Under the pieces are notes generated by a model. The model was not told the DNA's origin, searched no databases, and saw only the letters and a list, made by a program, of their open reading frames with translations. 64,000 nt of DNA from Ramlibacter monticola (GTDB lineage: Bacteria; Pseudomonadota; Gammaproteobacteria; Burkholderiales; Burkholderiaceae_C): positions 1,550,001 through 1,614,000 of the forward strand of contig NZ_JAEQNE010000001.1 in NCBI RefSeq assembly GCF_016722785.1. Reading direction: 5' to 3'. Position 1 is the first letter of the stretch, and every line of letters starts with the position of its first letter. A program made the translations under genes and the position numbers. Of the stretch, positions 43,247 through 52,992 are shown piece after piece.

Positions 43247-45574
43247 ATGCGCAAGAAACGCATGGCCCTGGCAATCGCCATGGCCTTCCCGATCCTCGCT
43301 GCCGCCCAGGAGGCGCCCAGCAAAGCCCTTGGCGTGGTCACCATCACCGGTGGCCAGCCGACCTCCCTGCCCACGCAGATCCCCGCCACCATGGAAGGGA
43401 TCACGCGCGAGCAGATCGACCAGACCATCAACGCCACGGACAGCGAAGACGCGCTGAAGTACTTCCCCAGCCTGCTGGTGCGCAAGCGCTACATCGGCGA
43501 CTACAACCACGCGATCCTCTCCAGCCGCGCCTCCGGCACCGGCAACAGCGCCCGCTCCGCCGTCTACGCCGACGGCATCCTGCTGTCCAACTACCTGGGC
43601 AACGGCGTCGGCGGCCTGAGCTTCCCGCCCCGCTGGGGCCTGGTGACGCCGGAGGAGATCGAGCGCGTCGACGTGATGTACGGCCCGTTCTCGGCGGCGT
43701 ATCCGGGCAACTCGGTGGGTGCGGTGGTGGAGTACACGACGCGCATGCCGACGCAGTTCGAGGCGCACGGCAAGGCCGGCTTCGTGGTGCAGCCCTTCAG
43801 CCTCTACAACACCGACGAGACCTTCCGCTCCTGGGAAGTCAGCGCCGGCGCCGGCAACCGTTCGGGCGACTGGGGCTGGTGGTTCAACGTGAACCACACC
43901 GACAGCGAGAGCCAGCCCCTGACCTTCCCCACGCGGCTGGTGGCCAAGCAGGGAACACCCGGCACCGCGGGCAAGCCCGTGACCGGCGCGGTGCTCGATC
44001 GCAACAACGCCAACGAGGCCTGGTATATCCTGGGCACGAGCACCCAGTACCACACGAAGCAGGACCACCTTAAGGCCAAGGTGTCCTACGACTTCACGCC
44101 GGCGGTGCGGGCCGCGTACACGCTGGGCGTGTGGCAGAACAAGTCCAGCGGCACCTCGCAGACCTACCTGCGCGACGCCTCCGGCCAGCCGGTGTTCAGC
44201 GGCCCCATCAACATCAACGGCGTCGCCTTCACGCCCCCGCTCTCCGCGTCCGACTTCCCCCTCACCGAGGAGTCCCTGACGCACTTCATGCACGGCTTCT
44301 CGGTCAAGAGCAACACCCAGGGCACCTTCGACTGGGAGCTCTCGGCCAGCCTGTACGACTACGACAAGGACATCAAGCGGCAGACCAGCGGAACCAACAC
44401 GCCCCCGGGCGCCTCCAGCGGCGGCGCCGGCACCATCGCGGACGGCAGCGGCACGGGCTGGAACACGCTGGCGGCGCGCGGCACATGGCGGCCCTTCGGC
44501 GCCAAGGGCGCGCACATCATCGACGCCGGCCTTCAGCAGGACAGCTACAACCTCGATTACCTCACTACCAATGCGGTGGGCAGTTGGCTCAACGGCCCGT
44601 CTGGCCAGCGGGTCAGCGACGTCGGCGGCCGCACGCGCCTGCGCAGCATTTGGGGACAGGACGCCTGGGCCTTCGCTCCGGACTGGAAGACCGTGCTGGG
44701 CGGCCGCTACGAGCACTGGCAGGCGTACGACGGCCGCACCCGCATCCCGGGCGGGAGCCCGGCGGTCGACACCGACTGGCCTGCGCGCTCCGAGAACCAC
44801 TTCTCGCCGAAGGCGGCGCTGTCCTGGCAGTTCAACCAGGACGCCGTGCTCAAGGCAGCGCTGGGCCGCGCGGTGCGCTTCCCCACCGTGCAGGAACTCT
44901 ATGGCGCGACATCGACCTCGAATTCGCAGTTCGTCAACGACGCGAACCTGCGGCCCGAGAAGTCCTGGACTTTCGAGCTCGGCGCCGAGAAGCCGTATGG
45001 CAACGTACTGACCCGAGGCACCTTCTTCGCCGAGCGCACGAAGGACGCCCTGTTCTCGCAGACCACCCTCGAGCCGACGATCAACAAGAATGTGACTCGC
45101 GTGCAGAACGTCGGCCGCATCGACACCTACGGCCTGGAGTTCGTGGCCAACGGGACCGACGTGTGGATGCCGGGTCTGGACCTGCAGGGCAGCGTCACCT
45201 ACGCGCACTCCGTCATCAAGGAGAACGCCGGCTTCGTCACCACGCCCGGCGACACCATCGGCAAGCGCCAGCCCAACATCCCCGACTGGCGCGCCACGGC
45301 CGTCGCGGCCTACCACTGGAACCCGCAGCTCACGACCACCGTCGCGGCGCGCTACAGCGGCCAGCAGTTCCGCACGCTGAACAACAGCGACGTCAACGGC
45401 TACACCTACCAGGGCGTGAGCAAGTTCTTCGTCGTCGACCTGCGCGCCCACTACCAGGCCACGAAGTCCACCTCGCTGGCCTTCGGCATCGACAACGTCA
45501 ACAACTACGCCTACTGGAACTTCCACCCGTACCCGAACCGGAGCTACGTGGCGGAAGTGAAGGTCGACCTTTAA
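43247..45574 (+). CDS. TonB-dependent outer-membrane receptor, probable copper receptor
   Basis: A 775-residue beta-barrel receptor. Signal peptide MRKKRMALAIAMAFPILAAA, TonB-box-like GVVTITGG, plug domain with YADGILLSNYLGNGVGGLSF and ERVDVMYGPFSAAYPGNSVG, and barrel ending RSYVAEVKVDL. Metal-centred neighbours (DUF2946, Sco, PCuAC) point to copper or a copper complex as ligand, as for OprC. The ligand is inferred from context only; haem or siderophore uptake is not excluded. ATG at 43247 follows GGAGTCGCAG. The PepSY gene starts 15 bp downstream. Confidence 0.85.
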   Translation: MRKKRMALAIAMAFPILAAAQEAPSKALGVVTITGGQPTSLPTQIPATMEGITREQIDQTINATDSEDALKYFPSLLVRKRYIGDYNHAILSSRASGTGNSARSAVYADGILLSNYLGNGVGGLSFPPRWGLVTPEEIERVDVMYGPFSAAYPGNSVGAVVEYTTRMPTQFEAHGKAGFVVQPFSLYNTDETFRSWEVSAGAGNRSGDWGWWFNVNHTDSESQPLTFPTRLVAKQGTPGTAGKPVTGAVLDRNNANEAWYILGTSTQYHTKQDHLKAKVSYDFTPAVRAAYTLGVWQNKSSGTSQTYLRDASGQPVFSGPININGVAFTPPLSASDFPLTEESLTHFMHGFSVKSNTQGTFDWELSASLYDYDKDIKRQTSGTNTPPGASSGGAGTIADGSGTGWNTLAARGTWRPFGAKGAHIIDAGLQQDSYNLDYLTTNAVGSWLNGPSGQRVSDVGGRTRLRSIWGQDAWAFAPDWKTVLGGRYEHWQAYDGRTRIPGGSPAVDTDWPARSENHFSPKAALSWQFNQDAVLKAALGRAVRFPTVQELYGATSTSNSQFVNDANLRPEKSWTFELGAEKPYGNVLTRGTFFAERTKDALFSQTTLEPTINKNVTRVQNVGRIDTYGLEFVANGTDVWMPGLDLQGSVTYAHSVIKENAGFVTTPGDTIGKRQPNIPDWRATAVAAYHWNPQLTTTVAARYSGQQFRTLNNSDVNGYTYQGVSKFFVVDLRAHYQATKSTSLAFGIDNVNNYAYWNFHPYPNRSYVAEVKVDL

Positions 45575-45589
45575 GGAGGAGGGAAAGCC

Positions 45590-47044
45590 ATGGGCACCCC
45601 GCACAGCCTGATCGCCCGCCGCCGCAGCCTGTTCCTGCGGATCCACTTCTGGGCCGCGCTGATCGCGTCGCCGTTCGCGATCGTCGCCGCCCTGACGGGG
45701 CTGCTCTACGTGTTCACGCCGCAGATCGAGGGCTCGCTGCACAAGCAGATCGATCGCGTCGTGCCGGAAGGGGCGATGCTGCCGCTCGACATGACGGTGG
45801 CGGCGGCGAAGGCGGCGGCGCCGGCGGACCAGCACCTCAAGACGGTGGTGATCCCCGGCCAGGCGGACCGCTCGGTGCAGGTGGTGTTCGCCCCGGCCCG
45901 GCACGGGAGCATCGCGGCGCAGTCCGGCCACGGCGCCCACGGCAGCACTGGCGGGAACGAAGCGCAGGCGGGCCACGCCGGTCACGCCGGTCACGTGCAG
46001 GCCGCGGACCGGCCGGCCCCGATCGCCAACGTGACCTCCACCGCCACCGCGGGCGGCGACCGCCTCCCGCGGGGCACCGTGGTGTACGTGGACCCCTACA
46101 CCGCGCAGGTGCTGGGCAGCCACGGCGAGATGGAGCGCTTCGGCATGTGGTCCAAGAGGCTGCACTCCTCGCTGCTGCAGGGCGACACCTGGCGCTGGAT
46201 GATCGAGCTGAGCGCCAGCTGGATGATGATCATGCTGCTCACCGGCATCTGGCTGTGGTGGCCGCGCGGCCAGTCGCGCGCGCTGCCCGAGGCGTCGGCG
46301 CGCGGGCGCACCGCGTGGAAGCAGTGGCACGGCTTCCTCGGCGTGGCGCTGTCGGTGATGAGCCTCGTCATCCTGGCCACCGGGCTCACCTGGAGCAAGC
46401 ACGCCGGCGACCAGATCCGCGGCTTCCGGGACGCGATCGGCCAGGCGCCCCCGTCGGCGCCCAAGGGCCTGCAATCCAGCGCCCTGCCCGGGCAGCAGGC
46501 GCTCGCGTGGGAAGCGGTGCTGCAGGCCGCGCGCACGAAGGCGCCCGAAGTCACGCTGCTGATGACGCCGCCGCGCGGCGCCCAGGGCGTGTGGCGCATC
46601 AACAGCTCGGAGCAGACCGAACCTTCGAGCAAGATCAACCTGGTGCTGGATGCCTACAGCGGCCAGACGCTGTTCCAGACCGGCTGGGAAGACCAGACCG
46701 TGTTCAGCAAGGGCACCGCCATCGGCATCCCCTTCCACCGCGGCGAATTCGGCTGGTGGAACCAGGCCCTGCTGTTCGTGTTCGGCGCCGGCGTGGTGTT
46801 CTCGCTGGTCTCCGGCTGGGCCATGTTCCTGCTGCGCCGCCGGCAGGGCGGCGCGGTGCTGCCGCGCCTGCTGCCCGGCTCCTGGGCCGCGGTGCCGGTG
46901 GGGGCCTGGATCGCGGGCGCGATCCTGCTGGTCGCCATGCCGCTGTTCGCGCTGTCGGCGACGGTGGTCGCCGTGCTCGAACTGGCCATGGCCTGGCGCC
47001 AGCGCGTGGCGCGCACGGTTCTTGCGCAGGGTTGGATGCCGTGA
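45590..47044 (+). CDS. PepSY-associated transmembrane protein with His-rich loop
   Basis: A 484-residue PepSY_TM-family inner-membrane protein with about four to five membrane helices (residues about 18-42, 205-225, 245-268, 390-415, 430-460). The periplasmic loop at about 100-145 is rich in His (GHGAHGSTGG, then AGHAGHAGHV), a likely copper-binding stretch. Such proteins accompany TonB receptors for metals and may reduce or relay the metal at the inner membrane. AAGGAGGAGGG gives a strong ribosome-binding site. Its stop overlaps the tonB start (GTGA). Confidence 0.85.
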   Translation: MGTPHSLIARRRSLFLRIHFWAALIASPFAIVAALTGLLYVFTPQIEGSLHKQIDRVVPEGAMLPLDMTVAAAKAAAPADQHLKTVVIPGQADRSVQVVFAPARHGSIAAQSGHGAHGSTGGNEAQAGHAGHAGHVQAADRPAPIANVTSTATAGGDRLPRGTVVYVDPYTAQVLGSHGEMERFGMWSKRLHSSLLQGDTWRWMIELSASWMMIMLLTGIWLWWPRGQSRALPEASARGRTAWKQWHGFLGVALSVMSLVILATGLTWSKHAGDQIRGFRDAIGQAPPSAPKGLQSSALPGQQALAWEAVLQAARTKAPEVTLLMTPPRGAQGVWRINSSEQTEPSSKINLVLDAYSGQTLFQTGWEDQTVFSKGTAIGIPFHRGEFGWWNQALLFVFGAGVVFSLVSGWAMFLLRRRQGGAVLPRLLPGSWAAVPVGAWIAGAILLVAMPLFALSATVVAVLELAMAWRQRVARTVLAQGWMP

Positions 47045-47736
47045 AGACCCAACGCAACCTCGCCATTGCTTCCAGCGTGCTGCTGCTGCACGTGGGCGCC
47101 GTCTGGGCCCTGCAGAGCGGCCTGGTGCGCCGCGCCGTCGAGGCCGTGGTGCCGGAGACGATCATGGCGGTGCTGATCGAGCCCGAGCCGCCGCAGGTGG
47201 TGACGCCGCCCAAGCCGGTGGAGCCGCCGAAGGCGCTGCCGCAGCCGGTCGCGCGCAAGGTCGCGCCGCTGCCGCCGCCCGCCCCGGCGCCCATGCCCGT
47301 GGCGAAGCCCGCGCCCGAGCCGGCGCCCGAAGCGCCCACCGCGGCCGCCACGCAGGTCGCGCTGGCGCCGATCGCGCAACCCGTGGCGCAGGCCGCGCCG
47401 CCGGCCCCTCCCGCGGCTCCCGTGGTCGTCGCCAAGGCCGCGCCGGCCGCGGCGGTCGAACTGCCTTCGACCGATGCCGACTACCTGCAGAACCCGAAGC
47501 CGGCCTATCCGGCGATCAGCCGCAAGCTGCGCGAGCAGGGCCAGGTGCTGGTCGACGTCCTGATCGGCACCGACGGCAACGCGCAGCAGGCGAAGGTCAA
47601 GGCCTCGAGCGGCTTCGATCGCCTCGACGCGGCCGCGCTCGCGACCGTGCAGCGCTGGCGCTACGTCCCCGGCAAGAAGGGCGGCGTGGCGACGGCCATG
47701 TGGTTCAGCGTTCCCATCAATTTCGTCCTGGAGTGA
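47041..47736 (+). CDS. tonB: TonB energy-transducing protein
   Basis: A 231-residue TonB: N-terminal membrane anchor (NLAIASSVLLLHVGAVWALQ), a long Pro/Ala/Val-rich periplasmic spacer (about residues 45-140) and a C-terminal TonB domain YPAISRKLREQGQVLVDVLI with QRWRYVPGKKGG. It spans the periplasm to energise the receptor encoded upstream. GTG at 47041 is the start because it overlaps the PepSY stop and reads MKTQRN. It is followed by exbB and exbD, so this is a dedicated TonB system for the operon. Confidence 0.92.
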   Translation: MKTQRNLAIASSVLLLHVGAVWALQSGLVRRAVEAVVPETIMAVLIEPEPPQVVTPPKPVEPPKALPQPVARKVAPLPPPAPAPMPVAKPAPEPAPEAPTAAATQVALAPIAQPVAQAAPPAPPAAPVVVAKAAPAAAVELPSTDADYLQNPKPAYPAISRKLREQGQVLVDVLIGTDGNAQQAKVKASSGFDRLDAAALATVQRWRYVPGKKGGVATAMWFSVPINFVLE

Positions 47737-47741
47737 GTCCC

Positions 47742-48458
47742 ATGCATCCCCATTTCGGTCTTGCCAACGTCTGGTCCCAGGGCGATCTCGTCACCCGGGG
47801 GGTGTTCCTGCTGCTGGGGGGCATGTCGCTCGCCTCCTGGGCGGTCATCTCGGTGAAGGCGCTGGACCAGCGCCGCTGCGCGAAGCAGGCGAAGGCGACG
47901 GAGCAGTTCTGGACCGCGACCGACTTCGCCGCCGGCCTCGCGCAGCTCGGCCCCGACGAGGACAATCCCTTCCGCACGCTGGCCCTGGAAGGCCGCGATG
48001 CCTCCGCCCACATCCTGCAGAAGGATGGGCGCCCGCGGCTGCAGGACGGCATGGACGCGAGCGACTGGGTCACGCGCTGCCTGCGCAACGCCATCGACGA
48101 TTGCACCGCGCAGCTGCAGGCGGGGCTGGCGATCCTCGCCTCGGTCGGCTCCACCGCGCCCTTCGTGGGCCTGTTCGGCACGGTCTGGGGCATCTACCAC
48201 GCGCTGATGTCCATCGGCGTCGCCGGCCAGGCCACCATCGACAAGGTCGCGGGGCCGATCGGCGAGGCGCTGATCATGACGGCCCTGGGCCTCGCGGTGG
48301 CCATCCCCGCGGTGCTGGGCTACAACGCCCTGGTGCGCGGCAACAAGCGCGTGCTGCACAAGCTCAATCGCTTCGCCCACGACCTGCATGCCTACTTCGT
48401 CACCGGCGCCCGCGTCGCCGGCGGCGAACGCAAGGTGCTGCAGCTGAAGAAGGCCTGA
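47742..48458 (+). CDS. exbB: ExbB/MotA-TolQ family proton channel protein
   Basis: A 238-residue inner-membrane protein with three helices: about 17-37, then AGLAILASVGSTAPFVGLFG at about 128-150, and LIMTALGLAVAIPAVLGYNA at about 178-198. It forms the proton-driven motor with ExbD that energises TonB. It lies 5 bp after tonB in the operon. Confidence 0.94.
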   Translation: MHPHFGLANVWSQGDLVTRGVFLLLGGMSLASWAVISVKALDQRRCAKQAKATEQFWTATDFAAGLAQLGPDEDNPFRTLALEGRDASAHILQKDGRPRLQDGMDASDWVTRCLRNAIDDCTAQLQAGLAILASVGSTAPFVGLFGTVWGIYHALMSIGVAGQATIDKVAGPIGEALIMTALGLAVAIPAVLGYNALVRGNKRVLHKLNRFAHDLHAYFVTGARVAGGERKVLQLKKA

Positions 48459-48468
48459 GGAGCACGCC

Positions 48469-48881
<413 letters not shown>

Positions 48882-48885
<4 letters not shown>

Positions 48886-49475
48886 ATCGCCTTTCCACTC
48901 CCACCCGCCGTACCCTGCTGCTGGGCGGCCTGGCCTTGCTGGCCGGCTGCGACCACCAGCCGGCGCGCGCCAGCTTCAAGGGCGTCGACCTCACCGACGC
49001 CACCTACGGCCGCGACTTCCACCTGAAGGACCGCGACGGCCGCGACCGCTCGCTGGCCGACTGGCGCGGCAAGATGGTGCTGCTGCACTTCGGCTTCACG
49101 CAGTGCCCGGACGCCTGCCCCACGGTGCTGGTGCGCGCCGCGCAGATCCGCGCCCAGCTCGGGAAGGACGCCGACAAGCTGCAGGTCCTGTTCGTCACGC
49201 TCGACCCCGAGCGCGACCAGCCGGAGGTGCTCTCCAACTACACGAAGGCCTTCGACCCGAGCTTCGTCGCGCTGTGGGGCGACCCGCAGGCCACGAAGAC
49301 CGTGGCCGACGACTTCAAGGTGTTCTTCAAGAAGGTGCCGACCGGTTCCTCGTACACGCTGGACCACTCCCTGCTGTCCTACGGCTTCGATCCGCAGGGC
49401 AAGCTGCGCGTCGCGCTGCGCCACGCGCAGTCCGCCGAGGAATGCGCGCACGACCTGCGCCAGCTGCTCGCCTGA
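48882..49475 (+). CDS. Sco1/SenC family copper chaperone lipoprotein
   Basis: A 197-residue thioredoxin-fold copper protein. The lipobox LLAGC (signal RRTLLLGGLALLAGC) anchors it to the membrane. The copper site is visible as CPDACP in FGFTQCPDACPT with the distal His in TLDHSLLSYG. Sco proteins metallate or reduce the CuA site of cytochrome c oxidase. It overlaps exbD by four bases and is followed by the PCuAC gene, a standard partner in copper delivery. Confidence 0.93.
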
Positions 49476-49486
49476 GGGGACGCGCC

Positions 49487-49927
49487 ATGAAGGCCTCGTT
49501 CCTCGCGCTGGCGGGCCTGCTGGCCGCCGGCTCCGCCCTCGCAGACGTGACGGTGGAGGACGCCTGGGTGCGCGCCACCGTCCCGGGCCAGAAGACCAGC
49601 GGCGCGTTCATGAAGCTGACCGCCTCGGAGGAGCTCACCCTGGTGGGCGCACGCTCGCCGGCGGCGGGCGTGGTCGAGATCCACGAGATGGCGTTGGACG
49701 ACCAGATGGTCATGCGGATGCGCGCGGTGAAAGGCATTGCCCTGCCCGCGGCCAAGCCGGTCGACCTCAAGCCGGGCGGCTACCACGTGATGCTGCTGGA
49801 CCTGAAGGACACCCTGCAGCCGGGCCAGAAGCTGCGGCTGACCCTGGTCTTCAAGGACAGGAAGGGTGAGCTCGACGACCTCGACGTCGAAGCCGTCGTG
49901 AAGCCACTCAATGCGAAGCTGCATTGA
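49487..49927 (+). CDS. Copper chaperone PCu(A)C
   Basis: A 146-residue periplasmic cupredoxin-like protein. Signal peptide KASFLALAGLLAAGSALA, then the H-x-M sites of the H(M)x10Mx21HxM motif: VEIHEMALDDQMVMRM and GGYHVMLLDLK. It carries Cu(I) to Sco and CuA of cytochrome oxidase. It ends the copper operon and its last 20 bases overlap the end of the convergent ECF sigma gene. Confidence 0.93.
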   Translation: MKASFLALAGLLAAGSALADVTVEDAWVRATVPGQKTSGAFMKLTASEELTLVGARSPAAGVVEIHEMALDDQMVMRMRAVKGIALPAAKPVDLKPGGYHVMLLDLKDTLQPGQKLRLTLVFKDRKGELDDLDVEAVVKPLNAKLH

Positions 49928-51215
49928 CGGCGGGCGCACCCGGCCGGGCGGGCAACGCCCGCGCCCGCTGCTCCATCAGCTCCCGCTCGCGCGCATTGCC
50001 CGCCAGCGCCGCGGCTTCGAGGAAGGCCGCGCGGGCTTCCTCGTGCCGGCCCAGCTTCTCCAGCAGGTCGCCATGCACGCCCGGCAGCCACTGGTAGCGG
50101 CGCAGGGCCGCGTCCGCGCGCAGGCGCTCCACGATCGCGAGCGCCTCCGTCAGCCCGCCAGCCTGGGCGATGGCGACGGCGCGATTGAGTTCCACCACCG
50201 GCGAGGGCGCGACTTCGGCCAGGGTTCCGTACAGCGCCGCGATGCGCGGCCAGTCCGTCTCCGCGCTGGAGGGGGCGCGCGCATGGCAGGCGGCGATGGC
50301 GGCCTGCAGCGCGTAGGGGCCGCGCGCGCCGCCCAGCGCGCCGGCGCGCTCCAGCGCCGCCAGGCCGCGGTGGATCAACAGGGGATCCCAGCGTCGCCGG
50401 TCCTGGTCGGCCAGCAGGATGGGCCGGCCCTGCGCGTCGGTGCGCGCCGCCATGCGCGAGGCCTGCAGTTCCATGAGCGCCAGCAGGCCGTGCACCTCCG
50501 CTTCGCGGGGTGCGATGCCGGCCAGCATGCGGCCCAGCCGCAGCGCCTCCTGCGCCAGTTCCGGCCGCATCCAGTCGGCACCGGCGGTCGCGGTGTAGCC
50601 CTCGTTGAACACCAGGTACACCACCTCGAGCACCGAGGCGAGCCGCGGCGCCAGCTCCGCGCCGCGCGGCACTTCGTAGGGCACCCTGGCGTTGGCGAGC
50701 GTGCGCTTGGCGCGCACGATGCGCTGGGCGATCGTGGCCTCGGGCACCAGGTAGGCGCGGGCGATCTCGTGGGTGGTGAGCCCGCCCAGCAGCCGCAGCG
50801 TGAGCGCCACCCGCGCCTCGGCCGGCAGCACCGGGTGGCAGGCGGTGAAGACCAGGCGCAGCAGGTCGTCGCCGATGTCGTCCTGCCGCGCCGCGTCCAG
50901 GGCGTCCACGAAGTCGGGCACGACCAGCGCCTCCTGCGCTTCCAGGTCCAGGCCCACCTCCTGCAGCTTCGCGTCCTGCATCTTCGCGTGCCGCAGGTGG
51001 TCGAGGGCCCGGTGCTTCGCCGCGGTCATCAGCCAGGCCGCCGGGTTGTCCGGGATGCCGTCGCGCGGCCAGTGCTCCAGCGCCGCGACCAGCGCGTCCT
51101 GCGCCAGTTCCTCGGCCACGCCCACGTCGCGCACCATCCGGGCCACGACGGCGACGATGCGCGCCGCGTCGATCCGCCACACGGCGGCGATCGCCTGGTG
51201 CGTGGCCGAGTGCAC
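49908..51215 (-). CDS. ECF RNA polymerase sigma factor, ECF42 type with long C-terminal domain
   Basis: A 435-residue sigma factor: sigma region 2 around VAELAQDALVAALEHWPRDG-like sequence (AEELAQDALVAALEHW) and AWLMTAAKHRALDHLR, region 4 with LTLRLLGGLTTHEIARAYLV and IAQRIVRAKRTLA, then a roughly 230-residue DUF6596/TPR-like extension (LEVVYLVFNEGYTAT, LIHRGLAALERAGAL, YQWLPGVHGDLLEKLGRHEE). ECF42 proteins have this architecture and are encoded with YCII/DGPF proteins instead of an anti-sigma factor, exactly as here. GTG at 51215 (MHSATHQ) is 4 bp after the VOC stop. Confidence 0.9.
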   Translation of the reverse strand: MHSATHQAIAAVWRIDAARIVAVVARMVRDVGVAEELAQDALVAALEHWPRDGIPDNPAAWLMTAAKHRALDHLRHAKMQDAKLQEVGLDLEAQEALVVPDFVDALDAARQDDIGDDLLRLVFTACHPVLPAEARVALTLRLLGGLTTHEIARAYLVPEATIAQRIVRAKRTLANARVPYEVPRGAELAPRLASVLEVVYLVFNEGYTATAGADWMRPELAQEALRLGRMLAGIAPREAEVHGLLALMELQASRMAARTDAQGRPILLADQDRRRWDPLLIHRGLAALERAGALGGARGPYALQAAIAACHARAPSSAETDWPRIAALYGTLAEVAPSPVVELNRAVAIAQAGGLTEALAIVERLRADAALRRYQWLPGVHGDLLEKLGRHEEARAAFLEAAALAGNARERELMEQRARALPARPGAPAVNAASH

Positions 51216-51219
51216 CGGT

Positions 51220-51633
51220 TCAGCCCCCGTGCGGCGGCGCCGCGTTCGGGTCCATCCACACCAGCTCCCAGACGTGGCCGTCCGGGTCCTCGAAGCCATG
51301 GGCGTACATGAAACCGTGATCCTGCGGCGTGCGGGGCACGGTGCCCCCCGCGGCGCGGGCCTTCTGCACGAGCGCGTCGACCTCGGCGCGGCTGTCGCAC
51401 GACAGGCAGACCAGCACCTCGGTGGCCTCGCGGGCGTCGGCGATCCGCTTGGCGGTGAAGGTCTGGAAGAAGGACTCGACCAGCAGCATCACGTAGATGG
51501 TCTCGGAGACCACCATGCAGGCGCCCTGTTCGTTGCTGAACTGCGGGTTGAAGGAGAAGCCGAGCGCGCCGAAGAAGGCCCGGGAGCGCTCCATGTCCCG
51601 GATCGGCAGGTTGACGAAGATCTGGCGGGCCAT
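51220..51633 (-). CDS. VOC family protein of the ECF42 operon
   Basis: A 137-residue VOC-fold protein: FVNLPIRDMERSRAFFGALG at the start, CLSCDSRAEVDALVQKARAA in the middle, and YAHGFEDPDGHVWELVWMDP at the end with the C-terminal Glu metal position. It resembles PhnB/glyoxalase-like proteins repeatedly encoded beside ECF42 sigma factors. The role in signalling or detoxification is unknown. It lies between the YCII and sigma genes in one transcription unit. Confidence 0.86.
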   Translation of the reverse strand: MARQIFVNLPIRDMERSRAFFGALGFSFNPQFSNEQGACMVVSETIYVMLLVESFFQTFTAKRIADAREATEVLVCLSCDSRAEVDALVQKARAAGGTVPRTPQDHGFMYAHGFEDPDGHVWELVWMDPNAAPPHGG

Positions 51634-51644
51634 GGCGTGCTCCT

Positions 51645-52067
51645 TCAACGGATTCCGATGTCGCGGAAGCGTCCGGCGGTCTGCTCCTGCAGCAGGCCTT
51701 CGAAGTCTTCCAGTTCGTACAGCTGGCGCACCTCGATGTGGCACGCGATGCCCTCCCCCACCGGGTTGGGGAAGCGGCGCGACCACTCGACGGCCTCGTC
51801 GCGGGTGCGGGTCTGGATCAGGGTGTACCCGGCGACGAGTTCCTTGCTTTCGGTGAACGGCCCGTCGACGACCGTGCGCCTGCCGCCGTCGTACTGCACC
51901 CGCCAGCCCCTGGCGCTCGGTTGCAGCCCGGACGCATCCAGCAGCGCGCCGGCGCGCGAGAGCTCCTCGTGGTATGCGGCCATGGCCTGGAACAGCTTGT
52001 CGCTGTCCTCGGGGAAGCGGCCGGCCTCGCTGTCGGGGGTGGCCTTGACGAGGATCATGAATCGCAT
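51645..52067 (-). CDS. YCII/DGPF domain protein of the ECF42 operon
   Basis: A 140-residue YCII-fold protein: MRFMILVKATPDSEAGRFPE at the start, the DGPF motif in TVVDGPFTESKELVAGYTLI and a C-terminal QLYELEDFEGLLQEQ. DGPF proteins are the hallmark partners of ECF42 sigma factors and may sense or modulate the sigma factor. It is the first gene of the YCII-VOC-sigma operon. ATG at 52067; a longer frame upstream is non-coding. Confidence 0.9.
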   Translation of the reverse strand: MRFMILVKATPDSEAGRFPEDSDKLFQAMAAYHEELSRAGALLDASGLQPSARGWRVQYDGGRRTVVDGPFTESKELVAGYTLIQTRTRDEAVEWSRRFPNPVGEGIACHIEVRQLYELEDFEGLLQEQTAGRFRDIGIR

Positions 52068-52111
52068 GGTCGGTTCCTTGGTGGCAAGGCCGGCTGCGGC
52101 CTCTTCCCCAC

Positions 52112-52138
52112 GACGTGTGGATCGCGACACTTTCGACG
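52112..52138 (-). promoter_or_regulatory. Putative ECF42-type promoter of the YCII-VOC-sigma operon
   Basis: On the minus strand CGTCGA (52138-52133), 17 bases, then CGTC (52115-52112) match the recalled ECF42 signature of TGTCGA at -35 and CGTC-type sequence at -10, with one mismatch. The -10 lies about 45 bases before the YCII start codon. This implies the sigma factor activates its own operon. Confidence 0.5.
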
Positions 52139-52232
52139 CCCACCGATCGGGAAAAACCCCAGATGGCACCAAAGTGCCTCCACAACTCGGCCATGCGCGA
52201 GTCACAATTTGTCACGAGGAGGAAGTTTGATC

Positions 52233-52988
52233 ATGGTTAGCGTTCGTTTGCTCGTCCCCGGTGTCCTGGCCTGCGCGTTGAACGTCGCGCTGGCGCAGGC
52301 CACGCCCCCCGCGCAGGCGGCTTCGGCCTCGCCGCCGCCCGCGCCGCGCCAGACCGAGAACACGGCGGAACTGGACGAAGTCTCGCGCCTGATGCGCGGC
52401 GGCAAGCTGCAGGAAGCGCTGGTGCTGGCCGACGCCGTCGCCCAATCGTATGAGGACCGCTATCGCCGCGGCAAGCGCCAGGTGTTCGCCTCGCGCGGCC
52501 CGGTCGAGAGCCAGGCCTACCTCAACGAGGTCGGGCGCGCACCCAGCCCCGGCAAGGAGGCCACCGAAGCCGGCATCTATCCGTCCACCTGGGGCGATGC
52601 GTACTACCTGAAGAGCTTCATCCTGACCGAGATGAAGCGCATGCCCGAGGCCAAGGCGGCCATCGAGGCCGCGGTGGCGCTCGCTCCGCACAACGCCGCC
52701 TACCGCGCGGAGCTGGGCCAGCTGCTGCTGAAGAACAAGGCGTGGGAAGAGGCCATCAAGGAGTTCAAGCGGGCCGAGAGCGACGCCCGCGAGTTCTCGC
52801 CCGGCACCGTGCGCAACCGCGAACTGGCCCGCGCCCTGCGCGGCCAGGCATTCGTGATGGTGGAGAAGAAGGACCTGGACGGCGCCGAGAAGCTGTACAA
52901 CGAGTGCGTGAAGCTCGATCCGGCCGACCGCACGGCACAGGCCGAACTGCGCTACATCGCGCAGCTGCGCACCAAGGCGCCCAAGTAA
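52233..52988 (+). CDS. Secreted tetratricopeptide-repeat protein
   Basis: A 251-residue protein: signal peptide SVRLLVPGVLACALNVALAQ, a Pro/Ala-rich linker, then TPR-like helical repeats (SRLMRGGKLQEALVLADAVA; FILTEMKRMPEAKAAIEAAV with LAPHNAAYRAELGQLLLKNK; KKDLDGAEKLYNECVKLDPA). TPRs bind partner proteins; the periplasmic partner here is unknown. GAGGAGGAAG lies upstream of ATG 52233. It is divergent from the ECF42 operon and stands alone. Confidence 0.8.
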   Translation: MVSVRLLVPGVLACALNVALAQATPPAQAASASPPPAPRQTENTAELDEVSRLMRGGKLQEALVLADAVAQSYEDRYRRGKRQVFASRGPVESQAYLNEVGRAPSPGKEATEAGIYPSTWGDAYYLKSFILTEMKRMPEAKAAIEAAVALAPHNAAYRAELGQLLLKNKAWEEAIKEFKRAESDAREFSPGTVRNRELARALRGQAFVMVEKKDLDGAEKLYNECVKLDPADRTAQAELRYIAQLRTKAPK

Positions 52989-52992
52989 GGCG

